The notes: generated by a model not told the origin, from the sequence alone. Counted from the stretch's first letter, positions 26,976 to 36,803 are shown. The stretch is DNA of 64,000 nucleotides from DASQDN01 sp963833675 (GCA_963833675.1 CAWHYW010000030.1:1-64000); one strand, 5' to 3'. Made by a program: numbers and translations.

Positions 26976-27245
26976 TTGATTAAGCTCGACATCATCAATG
27001 AAGTCGTCAACAGGACAGGCATCACCAAGACCAAGGCGGAGATGGCTGTAGAAACTGTTTTCGAAAGCATGAAGCGTGCGCTGGCTGAAGGCGAGCGGAT
27101 TGAACTACGCGGCTTTGGAATCTTCAACGTGCGTCCTCGCAAGACGGGCATCGGCCGCAATCCTCGCACAGGCGCGGAGGTGGCGATACCTCCCGGGAAA
27201 GCTGTTCGTTTCAAGCCAGGAAAAGAGCTTCAGCAACTGCAGTAA
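26976..27245 (+). CDS. HU/IHF-family nucleoid protein
   Basis: 90 residues: MIKLDIINEVVNRTGITKTK, GERIELRGFGIFNVRPRK, then GRNPRTGAEVAIPPGKAV and FKPGKEL, the full bacterial DNA-bending protein pattern including the proline-tipped beta arm. I chose a TTG start at 26976 because GGAGG lies 6 nt upstream and family members start exactly at MIK or MTK; the frame extends upstream to an ATG at 26913 but that extension is not family-like. IHF-alpha-like and HU cannot be told apart by eye. Confidence 0.9.
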   Translation: MIKLDIINEVVNRTGITKTKAEMAVETVFESMKRALAEGERIELRGFGIFNVRPRKTGIGRNPRTGAEVAIPPGKAVRFKPGKELQQLQ

Positions 27246-27259
27246 CGTTGCGCTAAAGC

Positions 27260-28123
27260 GTGTTGCGACACATCGCACTGTTTCTGCTCACCCTGCTCTC
27301 TACCACTGCAGTAGGGTCTAGGTTAGCCTTCAACTTCGAACAGAACCGGCCCACGTACTTTGAAGATCTCTGGGTTGCCATAACGTCGGTCACTGATCCG
27401 GCCTCGCTCGTGGCGGGTCTCCCATTTTCAGTGACTCTATTGACGATTCTGCTGGCGCATGAGATGGGGCATTACCTTACCTGCCGCTACTACGGGATTG
27501 ATGCCAGTTTGCCGTATTTTCTGCCGGCACCGACGCTAATTGGCACCTTCGGAGCTTTCATTCGAATCAGGTCCGCAATTCCGTCCAAGCGCCAGCTCTT
27601 TGATGTAGGAATTGCTGGTCCCTTGGCCGGCTTTCTATTCGTTATCCCAGCTTTGGCGATTGGCCTCGCTTACTCGAAAATCATTCCTGGTATCGCATCG
27701 GAGGGCGACTTCATCTTCGGCACTCCAGGTGTAATGCGTATTTTCGAGTCCTGGATTATGCCAGGTGTGAGTTCCGCCGACATTTTGGTCCACCCGATCG
27801 CCCGAGCCGCCTGGGCTGGTGTGTTGGCGACTGCGTTGAATCTTATGCCAATCGGCCAATTGGACGGCGGCCATATCCTTTACTCGTTTGTTGGGGAGAC
27901 CCATAAGCTGCTCACACGTTTGTTCGTTCTAGCCCTGCTTCCACTCGGCTACTTTACGGATTCCTGGAGTTGGATCTTTTGGGCGGCCTTGATATTCTTC
28001 TTCGGCATGCGCCATCCGCGTTTGTATGATCCGACGCCCGTAGGACGCGGCCGCGCGCAACTGGCACTACTGGCGCTTGTGATTTTCCTCGTGTCGTTTT
28101 CTCCGGCGCCGATTCGAGCTTGA
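27260..28123 (+). CDS. Site-2 protease family (M50) membrane metallopeptidase
   Basis: 287 residues with about six to seven membrane segments. The zinc site HEMGH is at residues 67-71 and the third ligand region LMPIGQLDGGH around 196-205 (Asp202), as in M50 intramembrane proteases that cleave membrane-bound regulators. GTP-like PLAGF and FGAFIRIRSAIPS are typical of the S2P subgroup in Bacteria and plants. GTG start at 27260, 14 nt after the HU stop, suggests co-transcription. The substrate is unknown. Confidence 0.85.
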   Translation: MLRHIALFLLTLLSTTAVGSRLAFNFEQNRPTYFEDLWVAITSVTDPASLVAGLPFSVTLLTILLAHEMGHYLTCRYYGIDASLPYFLPAPTLIGTFGAFIRIRSAIPSKRQLFDVGIAGPLAGFLFVIPALAIGLAYSKIIPGIASEGDFIFGTPGVMRIFESWIMPGVSSADILVHPIARAAWAGVLATALNLMPIGQLDGGHILYSFVGETHKLLTRLFVLALLPLGYFTDSWSWIFWAALIFFFGMRHPRLYDPTPVGRGRAQLALLALVIFLVSFSPAPIRA

Positions 28124-28126
28124 ATC

Positions 28127-28873
28127 ATGCTTATTTCGGCCACGATAATTACGTTCAACGAAGAGCGGAATATCGCAAGGGCGATGGAGAGTCTTCGTTG
28201 TTGCGACGAGGTGATTGTAGTTGACAGTCACTCCACGGATCGAACGGCCGAGATCGCGGAAAAGCTCGGTGCTCGTGTGATCGACAGTCCTTGGCCCGGA
28301 TACGCGCAACAGAAGAATCTGGCGGCCGAACACGCTTCAAATGAGTGGATACTATCTATCGATGCAGACGAAGCATTGAGTGAAGCGCTTGAAGGCGAGA
28401 TCTGGCAGATCAAGAAAAACGGTCCCTCATTCGACGCTTACACCGTACCCAGGCTGGCTCAGTACATGGGAAGATGGATCCTTCACTCCGGGTGGTATCC
28501 CGACCGGAAGATTCGGCTGTACAATCGAGGGAAGGCGCGCTGGGTCGGCGATTTCGTTCACGAGAGCGTCGAGGTGCTCGGACGCCTCGGGCACCTAGAG
28601 TCCGATTTGCTTCATTTCACGTGCGATTCGTTCGCCGAGCACTTCAAGACAATGGATCGTTATACAACACTCGCTGCAGAGCAGATCGTCGCGCAAGGAA
28701 AGCGGGTCGGAGCACGCCATCTGTTGCTGGATCCCATGTGGACATTCATAAACACATATTTTCTAAAGCGTGGTTTTCAGGATGGTTTAGAGGGACTGAC
28801 GATAGCCTACATGGCCGCGCTCTACAATTTCGTTAAATACGCCAAAGCGCGCAATATGGCGCCGCGCCGCTAA
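28127..28873 (+). CDS. Glycosyltransferase family 2 (lipopolysaccharide core type)
   Basis: 248 residues. GT-A fold features: MLISATIITFNEERNIARAM, VIVVDSHSTDRTAEIA, and the nucleotide-sugar/metal motif ILSIDADEAL. The segments YPDRKIRLYNRGKARW and VHESVEV are typical of the WaaE/KdtX-like group that adds heptose or glucose to lipopolysaccharide core. Starts 4 nt after the protease stop and precedes a second glycosyltransferase by 18 nt, forming an envelope-glycan operon. Confidence 0.85.
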   Translation: MLISATIITFNEERNIARAMESLRCCDEVIVVDSHSTDRTAEIAEKLGARVIDSPWPGYAQQKNLAAEHASNEWILSIDADEALSEALEGEIWQIKKNGPSFDAYTVPRLAQYMGRWILHSGWYPDRKIRLYNRGKARWVGDFVHESVEVLGRLGHLESDLLHFTCDSFAEHFKTMDRYTTLAAEQIVAQGKRVGARHLLLDPMWTFINTYFLKRGFQDGLEGLTIAYMAALYNFVKYAKARNMAPRR

Positions 28874-28890
28874 TCGCGGGAGGAAATCCC

Positions 28891-29766
28891 ATGCAGGTTT
28901 TGCACCTCGATTCCGGCAAAGAAATGCGTGGAGGGCAGTGGCAGGTGTTGTCTCTACTTAAGGGCCTAGGCGCCGGGAATACCCTGCTAACACCTGCGGA
29001 TGGCCCCCTTATGACGGCTGCAAAGGCTTGCGGCATTGCCGTCGAGCCGCTCACCATGCGATCGCTAGGTGGAATGGCTCGTCAAGTAGAACTGGTGCAT
29101 GCGCACGATGCCCGGTCTCATACCTGGGCCGCGGCGCTCGCGAGCGTGCCATTAGTCGTTTCCCGTCGAGTCGGTTTTCCAGTTGGCCACTCATTCCTTT
29201 CGCGATGGAAATACGGCCGGGCCAATCGTTATCTTGCGGTTTCCGAGCACGTGAAGCGAACCCTGGTGCAAGCCGAGATTCCGGAGAACAAAATTTCGGT
29301 CGTATACGATGGTGTGGACCTCCCGGACAAACTCGCAGCCGGAGTGCGGATCATCGCTCCGTCGACCAGCGACGCCATGAAGGGATCGGACTTGGCTCGC
29401 GAGGGCGCGAGAATTGCGGGTGTCGATTTACATTTTTCCGATGATCTGCAGGCCGACCTGCCATCCGCATCGCTGCTCGTCTATATAACCCGGTCAGAAG
29501 GGCTTGGGTCGGCCGCGCTGCTCGCGATGGCTTACGGAGTACCGGTGGTAGCAAGTCGCGTGGGCGGATTGCCCGAGATTGTTAGCGATTGCGAGAATGG
29601 CATATTGACGGACAACGAACCTGAAGCGATCGCCGTAGCAATTCGCAGCGCTCTCGATTCGCGACACGTACTCAGCGCGAATGCGCGGCGTTGCATCGAG
29701 AAACGGTTTACAGCGCAGAACATGGTTCACCAAACGTTAGAAGCTTACGGCCGGGTTATCCGGTGA
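28891..29766 (+). CDS. Glycosyltransferase family 4
   Basis: 291 residues, GT-B fold. N-terminal MQVLHLDSGKEMRGGQWQV is a glycine-rich donor/acceptor loop; HAHDARSHTWAA and VSRRVGFPVG follow. The C-terminal domain has YITRSEGLGSAALLAMAYGV with PVVASRVGGLPEIV, the family EX7E-like region. A short member of the family (many are about 370), though the reading frame is intact. Good ribosome site (GGGAGG). Likely acts on the same glycan as the upstream family 2 enzyme. Confidence 0.82.
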   Translation: MQVLHLDSGKEMRGGQWQVLSLLKGLGAGNTLLTPADGPLMTAAKACGIAVEPLTMRSLGGMARQVELVHAHDARSHTWAAALASVPLVVSRRVGFPVGHSFLSRWKYGRANRYLAVSEHVKRTLVQAEIPENKISVVYDGVDLPDKLAAGVRIIAPSTSDAMKGSDLAREGARIAGVDLHFSDDLQADLPSASLLVYITRSEGLGSAALLAMAYGVPVVASRVGGLPEIVSDCENGILTDNEPEAIAVAIRSALDSRHVLSANARRCIEKRFTAQNMVHQTLEAYGRVIR

Positions 29767-30572
29767 CAGACGGACTGGTGCTGCAGGCGCTAATTGCCGG
29801 ACTGTTTGGCCTTATTATTGGCAGCTTCTTGAACGTTTGCGTATACCGGATGCCGCGCGATCTGTCGATAGCAACTCCAGCTCGCAGTTTCTGTCCTGCC
29901 TGTGAGGAAACAATCGCCTGGTACGACAATCTCCCTCTCTTCAGCTACGCCTATTTGCGCGGACGCTGCCGGTATTGCCATGCTTCCATAGCCGCAAGGT
30001 ATCCCCTGGTAGAACTTGCAACGGGCATATTGTTTTTCTCGTTCGTCCTGTGGCTAGGCGTCACACTGGAAGCCCTGAAGTTCTGCGTTTATGCAGCAAT
30101 ACAGGTCGCCCTCATCGCGATGGATTTCGAGGAGCGTATTCTGGCTGACGAGTTTACGCTGGGTGGCATTCTCATCGGTCTGATCTTTGCGGCGTTTGTG
30201 CCCATGCCGCCGGGCTTTATGCAATTATTTCTGCCCGAGACTTGGCCGCAACCTGCAATTTCGATCGCTGAATCGGCGCTCAGCGCTGGAGTCCTTAGCG
30301 CCGTGCTCTGGGCGATCGGGGCTGCTTACCAACGGATTCGAGGCAGGGAAGGCCTAGGTTTCGGCGACGTCAAGATGGTAGGTATGATAGGGGCGTTTCA
30401 GGGAATGGGGCCGGCGCTCCTGACTGTGGTCTCCGGCTCAGTTTTGGGCAGTGTTTGCGGATTGCTGTATATTGCTGTCAGCAAAAAGGATGCGCATACT
30501 TACGAGTTGCCGTTCGGCAGCTTTCTAGGCGTTGCGGCGATCGCGGTCGCAATCTGGATTCGGTTGACCTGA
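29763..30572 (+). CDS. pilD: Prepilin peptidase (type IV leader peptidase)
   Basis: 269 residues with about eight membrane segments. N-terminal FGLIIGSFLNVCVYRMPRDL is the family opening; two Cys pairs (CPACEE and CRYCHA) form the zinc-binding cytoplasmic loop of PilD-type bifunctional leader peptidase/methylases. The aspartate residues of the protease site are in IAMDFEERI and GFGDVKMVG. GTG start at 29763 overlaps the stop of the glycosyltransferase gene (GTGA). It processes type IV pilins or type II secretion pseudopilins at the membrane; no pilin gene is next to it. Confidence 0.9.
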   Translation: MTDGLVLQALIAGLFGLIIGSFLNVCVYRMPRDLSIATPARSFCPACEETIAWYDNLPLFSYAYLRGRCRYCHASIAARYPLVELATGILFFSFVLWLGVTLEALKFCVYAAIQVALIAMDFEERILADEFTLGGILIGLIFAAFVPMPPGFMQLFLPETWPQPAISIAESALSAGVLSAVLWAIGAAYQRIRGREGLGFGDVKMVGMIGAFQGMGPALLTVVSGSVLGSVCGLLYIAVSKKDAHTYELPFGSFLGVAAIAVAIWIRLT

Positions 30573-30936
30573 GCCGGGGAATGCAACCAGATTTTCATCG
30601 ACGTTAAACGGAAAAAAGCCGCGAATGAGGGGTGCACCCGGGTACAATAGGATCGGATGCACGCCCTGCTGCGGACATTCCTCAGGTGGTGGTATCGGAA
30701 CCACTGGACTGTGTGCTGAGCATATTCTGCGTCGGCGGGACAGATGGTATTTGCGGCATGCGCTGTCTCCCGAATCGCGTGAGTGATCGCGTCTAATTCA
30801 GCATCGCGTGGCCGTCTTCGCCAGCGATCCATGAGCTTTCATAACCCACGAAGCTGTCTTCGGAGTAACGCGACTGGAATTGTTTGATCCGCCGTTAAAC
30901 GCAGCTCATCAGAGTCTACTTTTGCGTCCTTGTAAT
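30573..30936. other. 364-bp intergenic region with no confident gene
   Basis: A 20-residue frame starting at 30657 (MHALLRTFLRWWYRNHW) is followed in another frame by a short basic stretch, perhaps a decayed or frameshifted small gene. Otherwise I see nothing that can be supported; the promoter for the radical SAM gene should lie here. Confidence 0.3.
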
Positions 30937-32064
30937 ATGAGGAGTCTCAAAAAACTGCATCGCCGCTGGCGTGAGGCGCAGATGTTCGCCCAAGCGATCG
31001 CCGCGCCCGATCATCCCATCGTCGCGCAGATCGTGCCCATCCGACGCTGCAATCTCTCGTGCGCCTACTGCAACGAGTACGACAAATCATCCGATCCCGT
31101 GCCGACACCGGTAATGTCGCGCCGTATCGACAAGTTATCAGAGCTGCACACAGGAATCATCACATTCTCCGGAGGAGAGCCAACTCTCCACCCGGATCTA
31201 GACGAGCTCATAGGGCGCGTTCGGGCAAATGGCGCTATAGCCACTGTGATCACAAACGGCTATTTGCTGACGCCGGATCGCATCAAGCGGCTGAATGCCG
31301 CCGGTCTCGATTATCTGCAGATCAGTATCGATAACGTAACTCCTGACGATGTATCGAAGAAGAGCCTAAAAGTGCTCGATCAAAAACTAGCGTGGCTCGC
31401 CGAATACGCTGACTTTTCGATCACTATCAACTCGGTGCTTGGAAGCGAAATCGAACATCCGGACGACGCGTTTCAGATTACGACGCGTGCACGGGAGCTC
31501 GGCTTCAACAGTACTGTCGGTATTCTTCACGACAGAGCAGGCCAACTTCGCCCGCTGAGTGAGCAACAGCGGTTAGTCTACGAACGAATCGTGACGAAGG
31601 GCTCCGGTCTGTTCACGTTTTCGCACTTTGACGAGTTTCAGGGGAATACGGTCAGGGGTCTCCCGAATGATTGGCATTGCCGCGCCGGTGGCCGCTTTCT
31701 CTACATCTGTGAGGATGGACTGGTTCACTACTGCTCGCAACAACGGGGTCGACCGGGTATTCCGTTAGAGCAATACACGGCCGAAGATATCCTGCGCGAA
31801 TCTTCAAAAAAGAAAGGTTGTGCGCCGTTCTGTACGATCTCGTGCGTTCACCAAACGGCGATGGTTGACGAGTTCCGTGAGAGGCCGCGCGAAACTCTGG
31901 CTGGTATTATCAAGCGACGCAAGACCCGTGATCCGGAATGGCAGGCGCCGATTTCGGTTCGCTTGCTCGAATGGATGTTCTTACAAGACTCGGGCCGACG
32001 TCATCGGTGGGGCGTCATCGCGTCACGCTTGTTCCGCCTCAAGCCCAAACGTTCCAGCGTCTAG
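30937..32064 (+). CDS. Radical SAM protein with C-terminal Cys-rich (SPASM-like) region
   Basis: 375 residues from MRSLKKLHRRWRE. The [4Fe-4S] SAM-binding motif is RRCNLSCAYC (Cys38, 42, 45), followed by FSGGEPTLHP (the GGE SAM-contact motif) and ITNGYLL. The C-terminal part has WHCRAGGRFLYICEDGLVHY with CSQQRG and GCAPFCTISC, a second cysteine cluster that may hold an auxiliary cluster, as in SPASM-containing enzymes. The substrate is unknown; this architecture is used for peptide or lipid modification and for cofactor maturation. The gene is alone on its strand here. Confidence 0.8.
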   Translation: MRSLKKLHRRWREAQMFAQAIAAPDHPIVAQIVPIRRCNLSCAYCNEYDKSSDPVPTPVMSRRIDKLSELHTGIITFSGGEPTLHPDLDELIGRVRANGAIATVITNGYLLTPDRIKRLNAAGLDYLQISIDNVTPDDVSKKSLKVLDQKLAWLAEYADFSITINSVLGSEIEHPDDAFQITTRARELGFNSTVGILHDRAGQLRPLSEQQRLVYERIVTKGSGLFTFSHFDEFQGNTVRGLPNDWHCRAGGRFLYICEDGLVHYCSQQRGRPGIPLEQYTAEDILRESSKKKGCAPFCTISCVHQTAMVDEFRERPRETLAGIIKRRKTRDPEWQAPISVRLLEWMFLQDSGRRHRWGVIASRLFRLKPKRSSV

Positions 32065-32504
32065 TGACCTATACGGCTCCCGTGAGATGCCACGATCTGC
32101 CATTTGCCGTTTCTTTTCACGAATACATCGGTCCATCGAGTCTTGCCACTGATGTCTTTACCCTTGTACGTGCCCTTATCTGCGCTAGCGAAGGTCACGA
32201 TGGCGGTGTCTCCGTATACACTCACCTTCGCATCATCGAGTGTTGCCGATTGGAATTTCAAGTCTCCGGATTTGAGGTCGGCTACGCTTTGCGCTTTGTT
32301 CGATACCTCACCCTCAGGACTCGTGAAGATGTATGTATCAGCCAGATAGCGTTCGCCGGCCGATGCGTCCCCTTTTAGCAGCGCATTCAACATCTCCTTC
32401 TCAATGCTCAAGACCGCTTGATCGGTGTTTCCAGGCTTGTCTTTGGCAACGCCGAAAATGGAAAGACTGGTGCTCATCGCTACGGCCGCAAGGATGCGCC
32501 TCAT
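32061..32504 (-). CDS. Secreted DUF4440/SnoaL-like protein
   Basis: About 147 residues beginning with a signal peptide (MRRILAAVAMSTSLSIFGVA). Then EKEMLNALLKGDASAGERYL, TYIFTSPEGEV, VYGDTAIVTF and TRWTDVFVKRNGKWQIVASH, the DUF4440 consensus. Start chosen because of the signal peptide; the frame upstream to 32591 is not family-like. Periplasmic, function unknown. Overlaps the radical SAM gene end by 4 bp, convergently. Confidence 0.8.
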   Translation of the reverse strand: MRRILAAVAMSTSLSIFGVAKDKPGNTDQAVLSIEKEMLNALLKGDASAGERYLADTYIFTSPEGEVSNKAQSVADLKSGDLKFQSATLDDAKVSVYGDTAIVTFASADKGTYKGKDISGKTRWTDVFVKRNGKWQIVASHGSRIGH

Positions 32505-32643
32505 GGAAACCTCCTTTTCGATAGGATGTGACAGCCAATTAAAGCGCCAGTTGGTTTCAAAGTCAATGCCTATCACAATAAGCTGGCGCATGCCGGGAGT
32601 AGGATCGCGCCGAGCTATCTTCGAAGACGCGTGGGGCCGCTAC

Positions 32644-35031
32644 TCAAAAATATAGGAGCGCGTTGAAGAACAGCTTAAATGCCTGGTAGCTCTGGGCTCT
32701 GTATTGCGGCCGGACACCGAAAAGAATCACGTGCCCCGATCCCAGGGGCGCATCTACGATAGCGGCTCGACGCGAAATATATTTTTCTCCCATGAGCCAA
32801 CCGGATGCCAGGATGTGACCTTCGGGATAAACGGCTATAGCCCGCTCACGCGACGTCACTTCGAAACCGGGCCCGTTTTCGAACCACAGCGCGATGTCCC
32901 TCGGCAACCCGAGCGTCAACGGATGCTGTTCAAGGTGAACGTTTAAGAGGGAACCAGGAGCATAGAATTCGCGACTTGATACGCCGGCAAGGGCATCCTT
33001 CACTTCGACTCCGAGATACTTAAGGGCGTACGCGGAGGCTTCGTTCAAACAGATAATCGTGCCGCCTTTGGCGGCGAAACGCCGGAGAGCCTCGGCTCCA
33101 GCTTCTCCCAGACCGCCGGTATACTCCAAAGGCATCGTACCTGCCTTAAAGCCCTCATGAATCGTATCGGCCCGCTGCTCAGGCAACACAATCACATCAA
33201 AACGCTCTCGCAGATTGTCATTCTGCAGGTCGCGATTGAATGCGCTGGTGTACGCGAATCCGAAGTCTTCCAGTAACCACCGAGTCCACCCTTCATCCAT
33301 ACTCGGAACGTAACTTTTGTAGAGAGCAATACGGGGTCTCTTGACCTCTTGCCCTTCAGTATTTCCCCGATCCTCAATCCGGAAATCTCCAGTCGTTGTG
33401 TCGCGCCAGACGCGCCGTCCGGAGGCAAGATCGCGATTCACAGCTCTCCAAGACTCGGTGTCAGTTGCCGCAAGGGTTCGTTGCCTCGATACGGACGGAA
33501 ACTCGAACGTAGTCGCGCGCGAGGCGCCACTTGAGAACACCTGACTGACCGTATCTACGGAGACACCCATCAGCAAAGGCAATGTCTGGGCGGTCACGTC
33601 GTAAGGCCGCCTTGGCGGACCACCGGCAAATAAGCGCAGATCCGGGTAGTGCTGGCGTTCGAGGAGAGTCTTTGCGAACGAGCTGTAGGGCTGCTGCATT
33701 CGAATGATATAGCTTCCGGAAGGGTACCGCCGGCTTGCCGCCGTGAACGCTTCCGTTGCGCGATCAATCTCTACGTCGCCAAACGCGAGCGTTTCCAAAA
33801 GCTTTTTTGAGGCGCCCGGATCATTTTGATTCGCCGATATCACAAAAGCAAACGGAGATGTCCGCTCTACGGCATGCTTGCCTACTCGGTAAAAGCTTCG
33901 CAGTAGATCTTCGCGCCGGACTGCCGCCTGATATAAGCACGACTCCATGGCGATAAGCTGATCGTCGATGATATCGCGCACGCGCCAATCGCCTCCCGCC
34001 CAAGGTTCGAGGTAGTTCCAGCTTCGCTCGCGCGGGTTATAGCCGAGCGCCATTTGGCCGATCTCGTCAGGACGCACGTGAATCGGAGTAGCGAGGCGCG
34101 CGCTGGCCGACTCGCTCAATATCCGCATGCCGCCGTGATAGGACTGGTAATGACGCGCCGGAGTCCAGAAATCATAAAGAGCATTGATCGCCACGCCCTG
34201 TCTGCCGGCAGACGTCAGATCCGAGGCCATGCCCGCGCCGATGGCGTTGCACAACTGCATAAGAATCGGATCGACGTTCGGATCGATCGGGTCCATCCAA
34301 GGTGGCACAAATATTCTTGAGGCGTATGCTCCTTGTTGATGCACATCGTAGACGATCTGAGGATGCCATACGTTGTGGAGCTTCGACACAGCGATACGCG
34401 TTTCGACCTGCGAGAAGATGTACCAGTCGCGATTGTTGTCGTGGCCAACGTACTTCTGATACAGATCGGGTGGGCTCGTTCCTTCAAATGACGTTCCAAG
34501 GGTCTTCCGATACCATGCGGTAACCATATCGACGCCATCCGGATTCAGAGAAGGGACTAAAATGAATATCGTATTTTGCAGGATCGCCTGAAACTTAGGC
34601 TTATTTTCGGTCAGCAGCTTGTACGCGAATTCGATAGCGGTTGAAGTTGAAGCCACTTCGGTGGAATGAATGGCACATGTGATCATTACCACCGTCTTTC
34701 CTTCCGAAATGAGTTGCTCGGCCTGAGCATCCGTCGTCGATCTCGGATCGGCTAATTTCGCCTGGATTTCGCGATATTTATCAAGGTTGACTAGGGTTTC
34801 CGGAGAGGCAATCGTGGCCGCGATGAATGGACGTCCTTCCGTGCTTTTGCCAAGCTCGTCAACCCGGATGCGATCGGAGTTGTCTTTGAGGAGCTGAAAA
34901 TACGAAACTACTTTCGACCAGTCGAGCAGCTTGCGATCTGCTCCCATCGTATAGCCGAAATAAGATTCCGGCGTCGGGACGGCCGCGCTAACGTAACCGC
35001 AAAACAGCAGCGCGACCGACAGTCGATTCAT
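32644..35031 (-). CDS. Secreted M14-family zinc carboxypeptidase
   Basis: 795 residues, intact, signal peptide MNRLSVALLFCGYVSA. Peptidase domain residues about 20-370: zinc ligands in IHSTE (His122, Glu125) and YDVHQQG (His231), RPFIAATIAS, and LVPSLNPDGVD, a typical carboxypeptidase A substrate-site segment. The C-terminal half (about 560-795) has a glutamine-amidotransferase-like fold signature (GTIICLNEASAYALKYL, GSGHVILFGVRPQYRAQS). This layout is common in acidobacterial and Bacteroidetes secreted peptidases. It overlaps the next gene upstream by 4 bp (ATGA), so the two are co-translated. Confidence 0.88.
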   Translation of the reverse strand: MNRLSVALLFCGYVSAAVPTPESYFGYTMGADRKLLDWSKVVSYFQLLKDNSDRIRVDELGKSTEGRPFIAATIASPETLVNLDKYREIQAKLADPRSTTDAQAEQLISEGKTVVMITCAIHSTEVASTSTAIEFAYKLLTENKPKFQAILQNTIFILVPSLNPDGVDMVTAWYRKTLGTSFEGTSPPDLYQKYVGHDNNRDWYIFSQVETRIAVSKLHNVWHPQIVYDVHQQGAYASRIFVPPWMDPIDPNVDPILMQLCNAIGAGMASDLTSAGRQGVAINALYDFWTPARHYQSYHGGMRILSESASARLATPIHVRPDEIGQMALGYNPRERSWNYLEPWAGGDWRVRDIIDDQLIAMESCLYQAAVRREDLLRSFYRVGKHAVERTSPFAFVISANQNDPGASKKLLETLAFGDVEIDRATEAFTAASRRYPSGSYIIRMQQPYSSFAKTLLERQHYPDLRLFAGGPPRRPYDVTAQTLPLLMGVSVDTVSQVFSSGASRATTFEFPSVSRQRTLAATDTESWRAVNRDLASGRRVWRDTTTGDFRIEDRGNTEGQEVKRPRIALYKSYVPSMDEGWTRWLLEDFGFAYTSAFNRDLQNDNLRERFDVIVLPEQRADTIHEGFKAGTMPLEYTGGLGEAGAEALRRFAAKGGTIICLNEASAYALKYLGVEVKDALAGVSSREFYAPGSLLNVHLEQHPLTLGLPRDIALWFENGPGFEVTSRERAIAVYPEGHILASGWLMGEKYISRRAAIVDAPLGSGHVILFGVRPQYRAQSYQAFKLFFNALLYF

Positions 35032-35801
35032 CCGCGAACCGGTCCTGGTTGTAGCTCCGTCCAGAGAGCCCGATACCAGCGAAGGAATCTTTCCGGCTCC
35101 TTACTTTCGGCAGCTTCGCACAGTGTGTACCGCTCATACTTGGATCGTTGGAGCAGCGTGAATAGCTCACGCCAGGGATACCTTGTGTCAGCCAGCTCGT
35201 TGATATGAACGTTTTTGATCCAGGGCCGCAGCAGGTCGAAGCTCGGCTTGATGCTCCCGTTGACAATATCTGTGGGGTTCGAGTTCCAGCATAGTCCGAC
35301 AGCCTCGTGGTGGGTTGCCTTCATGATCGCAGCCGCGATAGGAGGCTCTTGTGTACGCAGGCCGTGTACCTCCATCCAAATCTCAACGCCACGTCCGGCG
35401 CCGTAATCTCCGAGTTCACGAAGACATTCGGCGATGCGGCCCACCGTGGTGTCGGTAGGCACGTCCTTGGGTAAACCGTTCGGACGCACTTTGACTCCCC
35501 ACGCGCCGGTGTCATGCGCCAACTCGATCCATTGCTTTCCCAAGTCAACGTTCTGACGGCGACCGGCGGTATCAGGCGAATGGAATTCGCAAGTGGAGCC
35601 GAAGCTGAGCAGTCGCACTTTACTGTTCTGAAAGCGCGTCTGTACCCGCTCTCGTTCGGCGGAAGAAATCGATGGCTCGACGCCATGTTTATGCCCGGTG
35701 CGGAGTTCCACTGCTTCGAACCGGGCCGCCTCGAGTTGTTTGATGATGGTTTCGAGGTCCCAATCTTTCAGAACGTTATAGGTGACTGCGCCCAGGAGCA
35801 T
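35028..35801 (-). CDS. Sugar phosphate isomerase/epimerase (AP-endonuclease-2-like TIM barrel)
   Basis: 257 residues with the xylose-isomerase-like TIM-barrel pattern: LGAVTYNVLKDWDLETIIKQ, FEAVELRTGHKHGVEPSIS, GVKVRPNG, GRGVEIWMEVHGLRTQE, VGLCWNSNPTD, and IKNVHINELAD. Conserved Glu/His residues likely bind a divalent metal. Substrate not predictable. Follows fabH closely (18 bp) and precedes the peptidase with overlap, making a three-gene minus-strand operon. Confidence 0.8.
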   Translation of the reverse strand: MLLGAVTYNVLKDWDLETIIKQLEAARFEAVELRTGHKHGVEPSISSAERERVQTRFQNSKVRLLSFGSTCEFHSPDTAGRRQNVDLGKQWIELAHDTGAWGVKVRPNGLPKDVPTDTTVGRIAECLRELGDYGAGRGVEIWMEVHGLRTQEPPIAAAIMKATHHEAVGLCWNSNPTDIVNGSIKPSFDLLRPWIKNVHINELADTRYPWRELFTLLQRSKYERYTLCEAAESKEPERFLRWYRALWTELQPGPVRG

Positions 35802-35819
35802 ACGACTATTGTGCTGGAA

Positions 35820-36803
35820 TCAATAGGACCAACGCCACAAGTTTGTGCCGACCGTATAGCCTGCCCCCACGGCTGCAAACATCACAAGATCGCCACGCTT
35901 CAAATCTCCGGACTCCAAAGCGTCACGTGTTGCGAGCGGGATCGTAGCCGCAGTGGTGTTGCCGTAATCGGCGATGTTGACTACCACCCGGTCTTGTAGT
36001 CCGAGCCGCTCGGAAACCGCAGTAATAATCCGTTTGTTCGCCTGGTGAGGTATCATCCAACGAACATCCCCTGTAGTTAATCCGTGTTCGTCAAGCAACG
36101 TGCCCGCGATCTCGGACATGCGGCGCACGGCGTATTTGAACACTTGTTGCCCTTCCTGTTTTACATAGTGGAGTCGCTTGTCGACGGTCTCATGAGATGA
36201 GGGTAACCGGCTACCACCTGCGGGCATGTGGAGGAATTGACCCCCTGAGCCATCGATCTCATTCTTAAATCCGATGAATCCGGTATCATCGTCGCACGGT
36301 TCGATCATCATCGCGCCCGCGCCATCTCCGAACAGAACGCAGGTGGTGCGATCTGTGTAGTCAATAATGCGAGACATCGTATCGGCCCCAATTACAAGCA
36401 CTTTTTTATGGGTTCCGGCGGCGATGAAGTTCGCGGCGGTCGTAAGCCCGTATACGAAGCCCGAGCAAGCCGCGATCAAGTCATATCCCCAGGCACGCGT
36501 GCAGCCTAAACGATGCTGAACAATGCACGCCGTTGAAGGAAACATCGTGTCCGGTGTGACGGTGCATAACAGAATGCAATCCACTTCTTCCGGTCTGGTC
36601 TTTGAATTCTCCAAGGCGATTTTTGCGGCTTCGACAGCCATGTCGGAGGTGGCCATCTCAGGAGGAGCGATGTGCCGTTGGCGAATGCCGGTCCGTTCCA
36701 AAATCCATTGGTCGCTTGTCTGGACCATTTTCGATAGATCATCATTTGTGAGTAGATTTGGCGGAGTGTAGCAGCCGACTGCAGTTATTTTCGCTTTGGG
36801 CAA
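35820..36803 (-). CDS. fabH: 3-oxoacyl-ACP synthase III
   Basis: 327 residues. KASIII starts type II fatty acid synthesis by condensing acetyl-CoA with malonyl-ACP. Catalytic triad visible: Cys113 in AACSGFVYGL, His in WMIPHQANKRI, Asn in DYGNTTAATIP. Also ERTGIRQRHIA and FGDGAGAMM. The start is TTG at 36803, supported by a strong GAGGAGG 8 nt upstream and by the usual FabH length. Divergently arranged from the SprT-like gene, 70 bp away. Confidence 0.92.
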   Translation of the reverse strand: MPKAKITAVGCYTPPNLLTNDDLSKMVQTSDQWILERTGIRQRHIAPPEMATSDMAVEAAKIALENSKTRPEEVDCILLCTVTPDTMFPSTACIVQHRLGCTRAWGYDLIAACSGFVYGLTTAANFIAAGTHKKVLVIGADTMSRIIDYTDRTTCVLFGDGAGAMMIEPCDDDTGFIGFKNEIDGSGGQFLHMPAGGSRLPSSHETVDKRLHYVKQEGQQVFKYAVRRMSEIAGTLLDEHGLTTGDVRWMIPHQANKRIITAVSERLGLQDRVVVNIADYGNTTAATIPLATRDALESGDLKRGDLVMFAAVGAGYTVGTNLWRWSY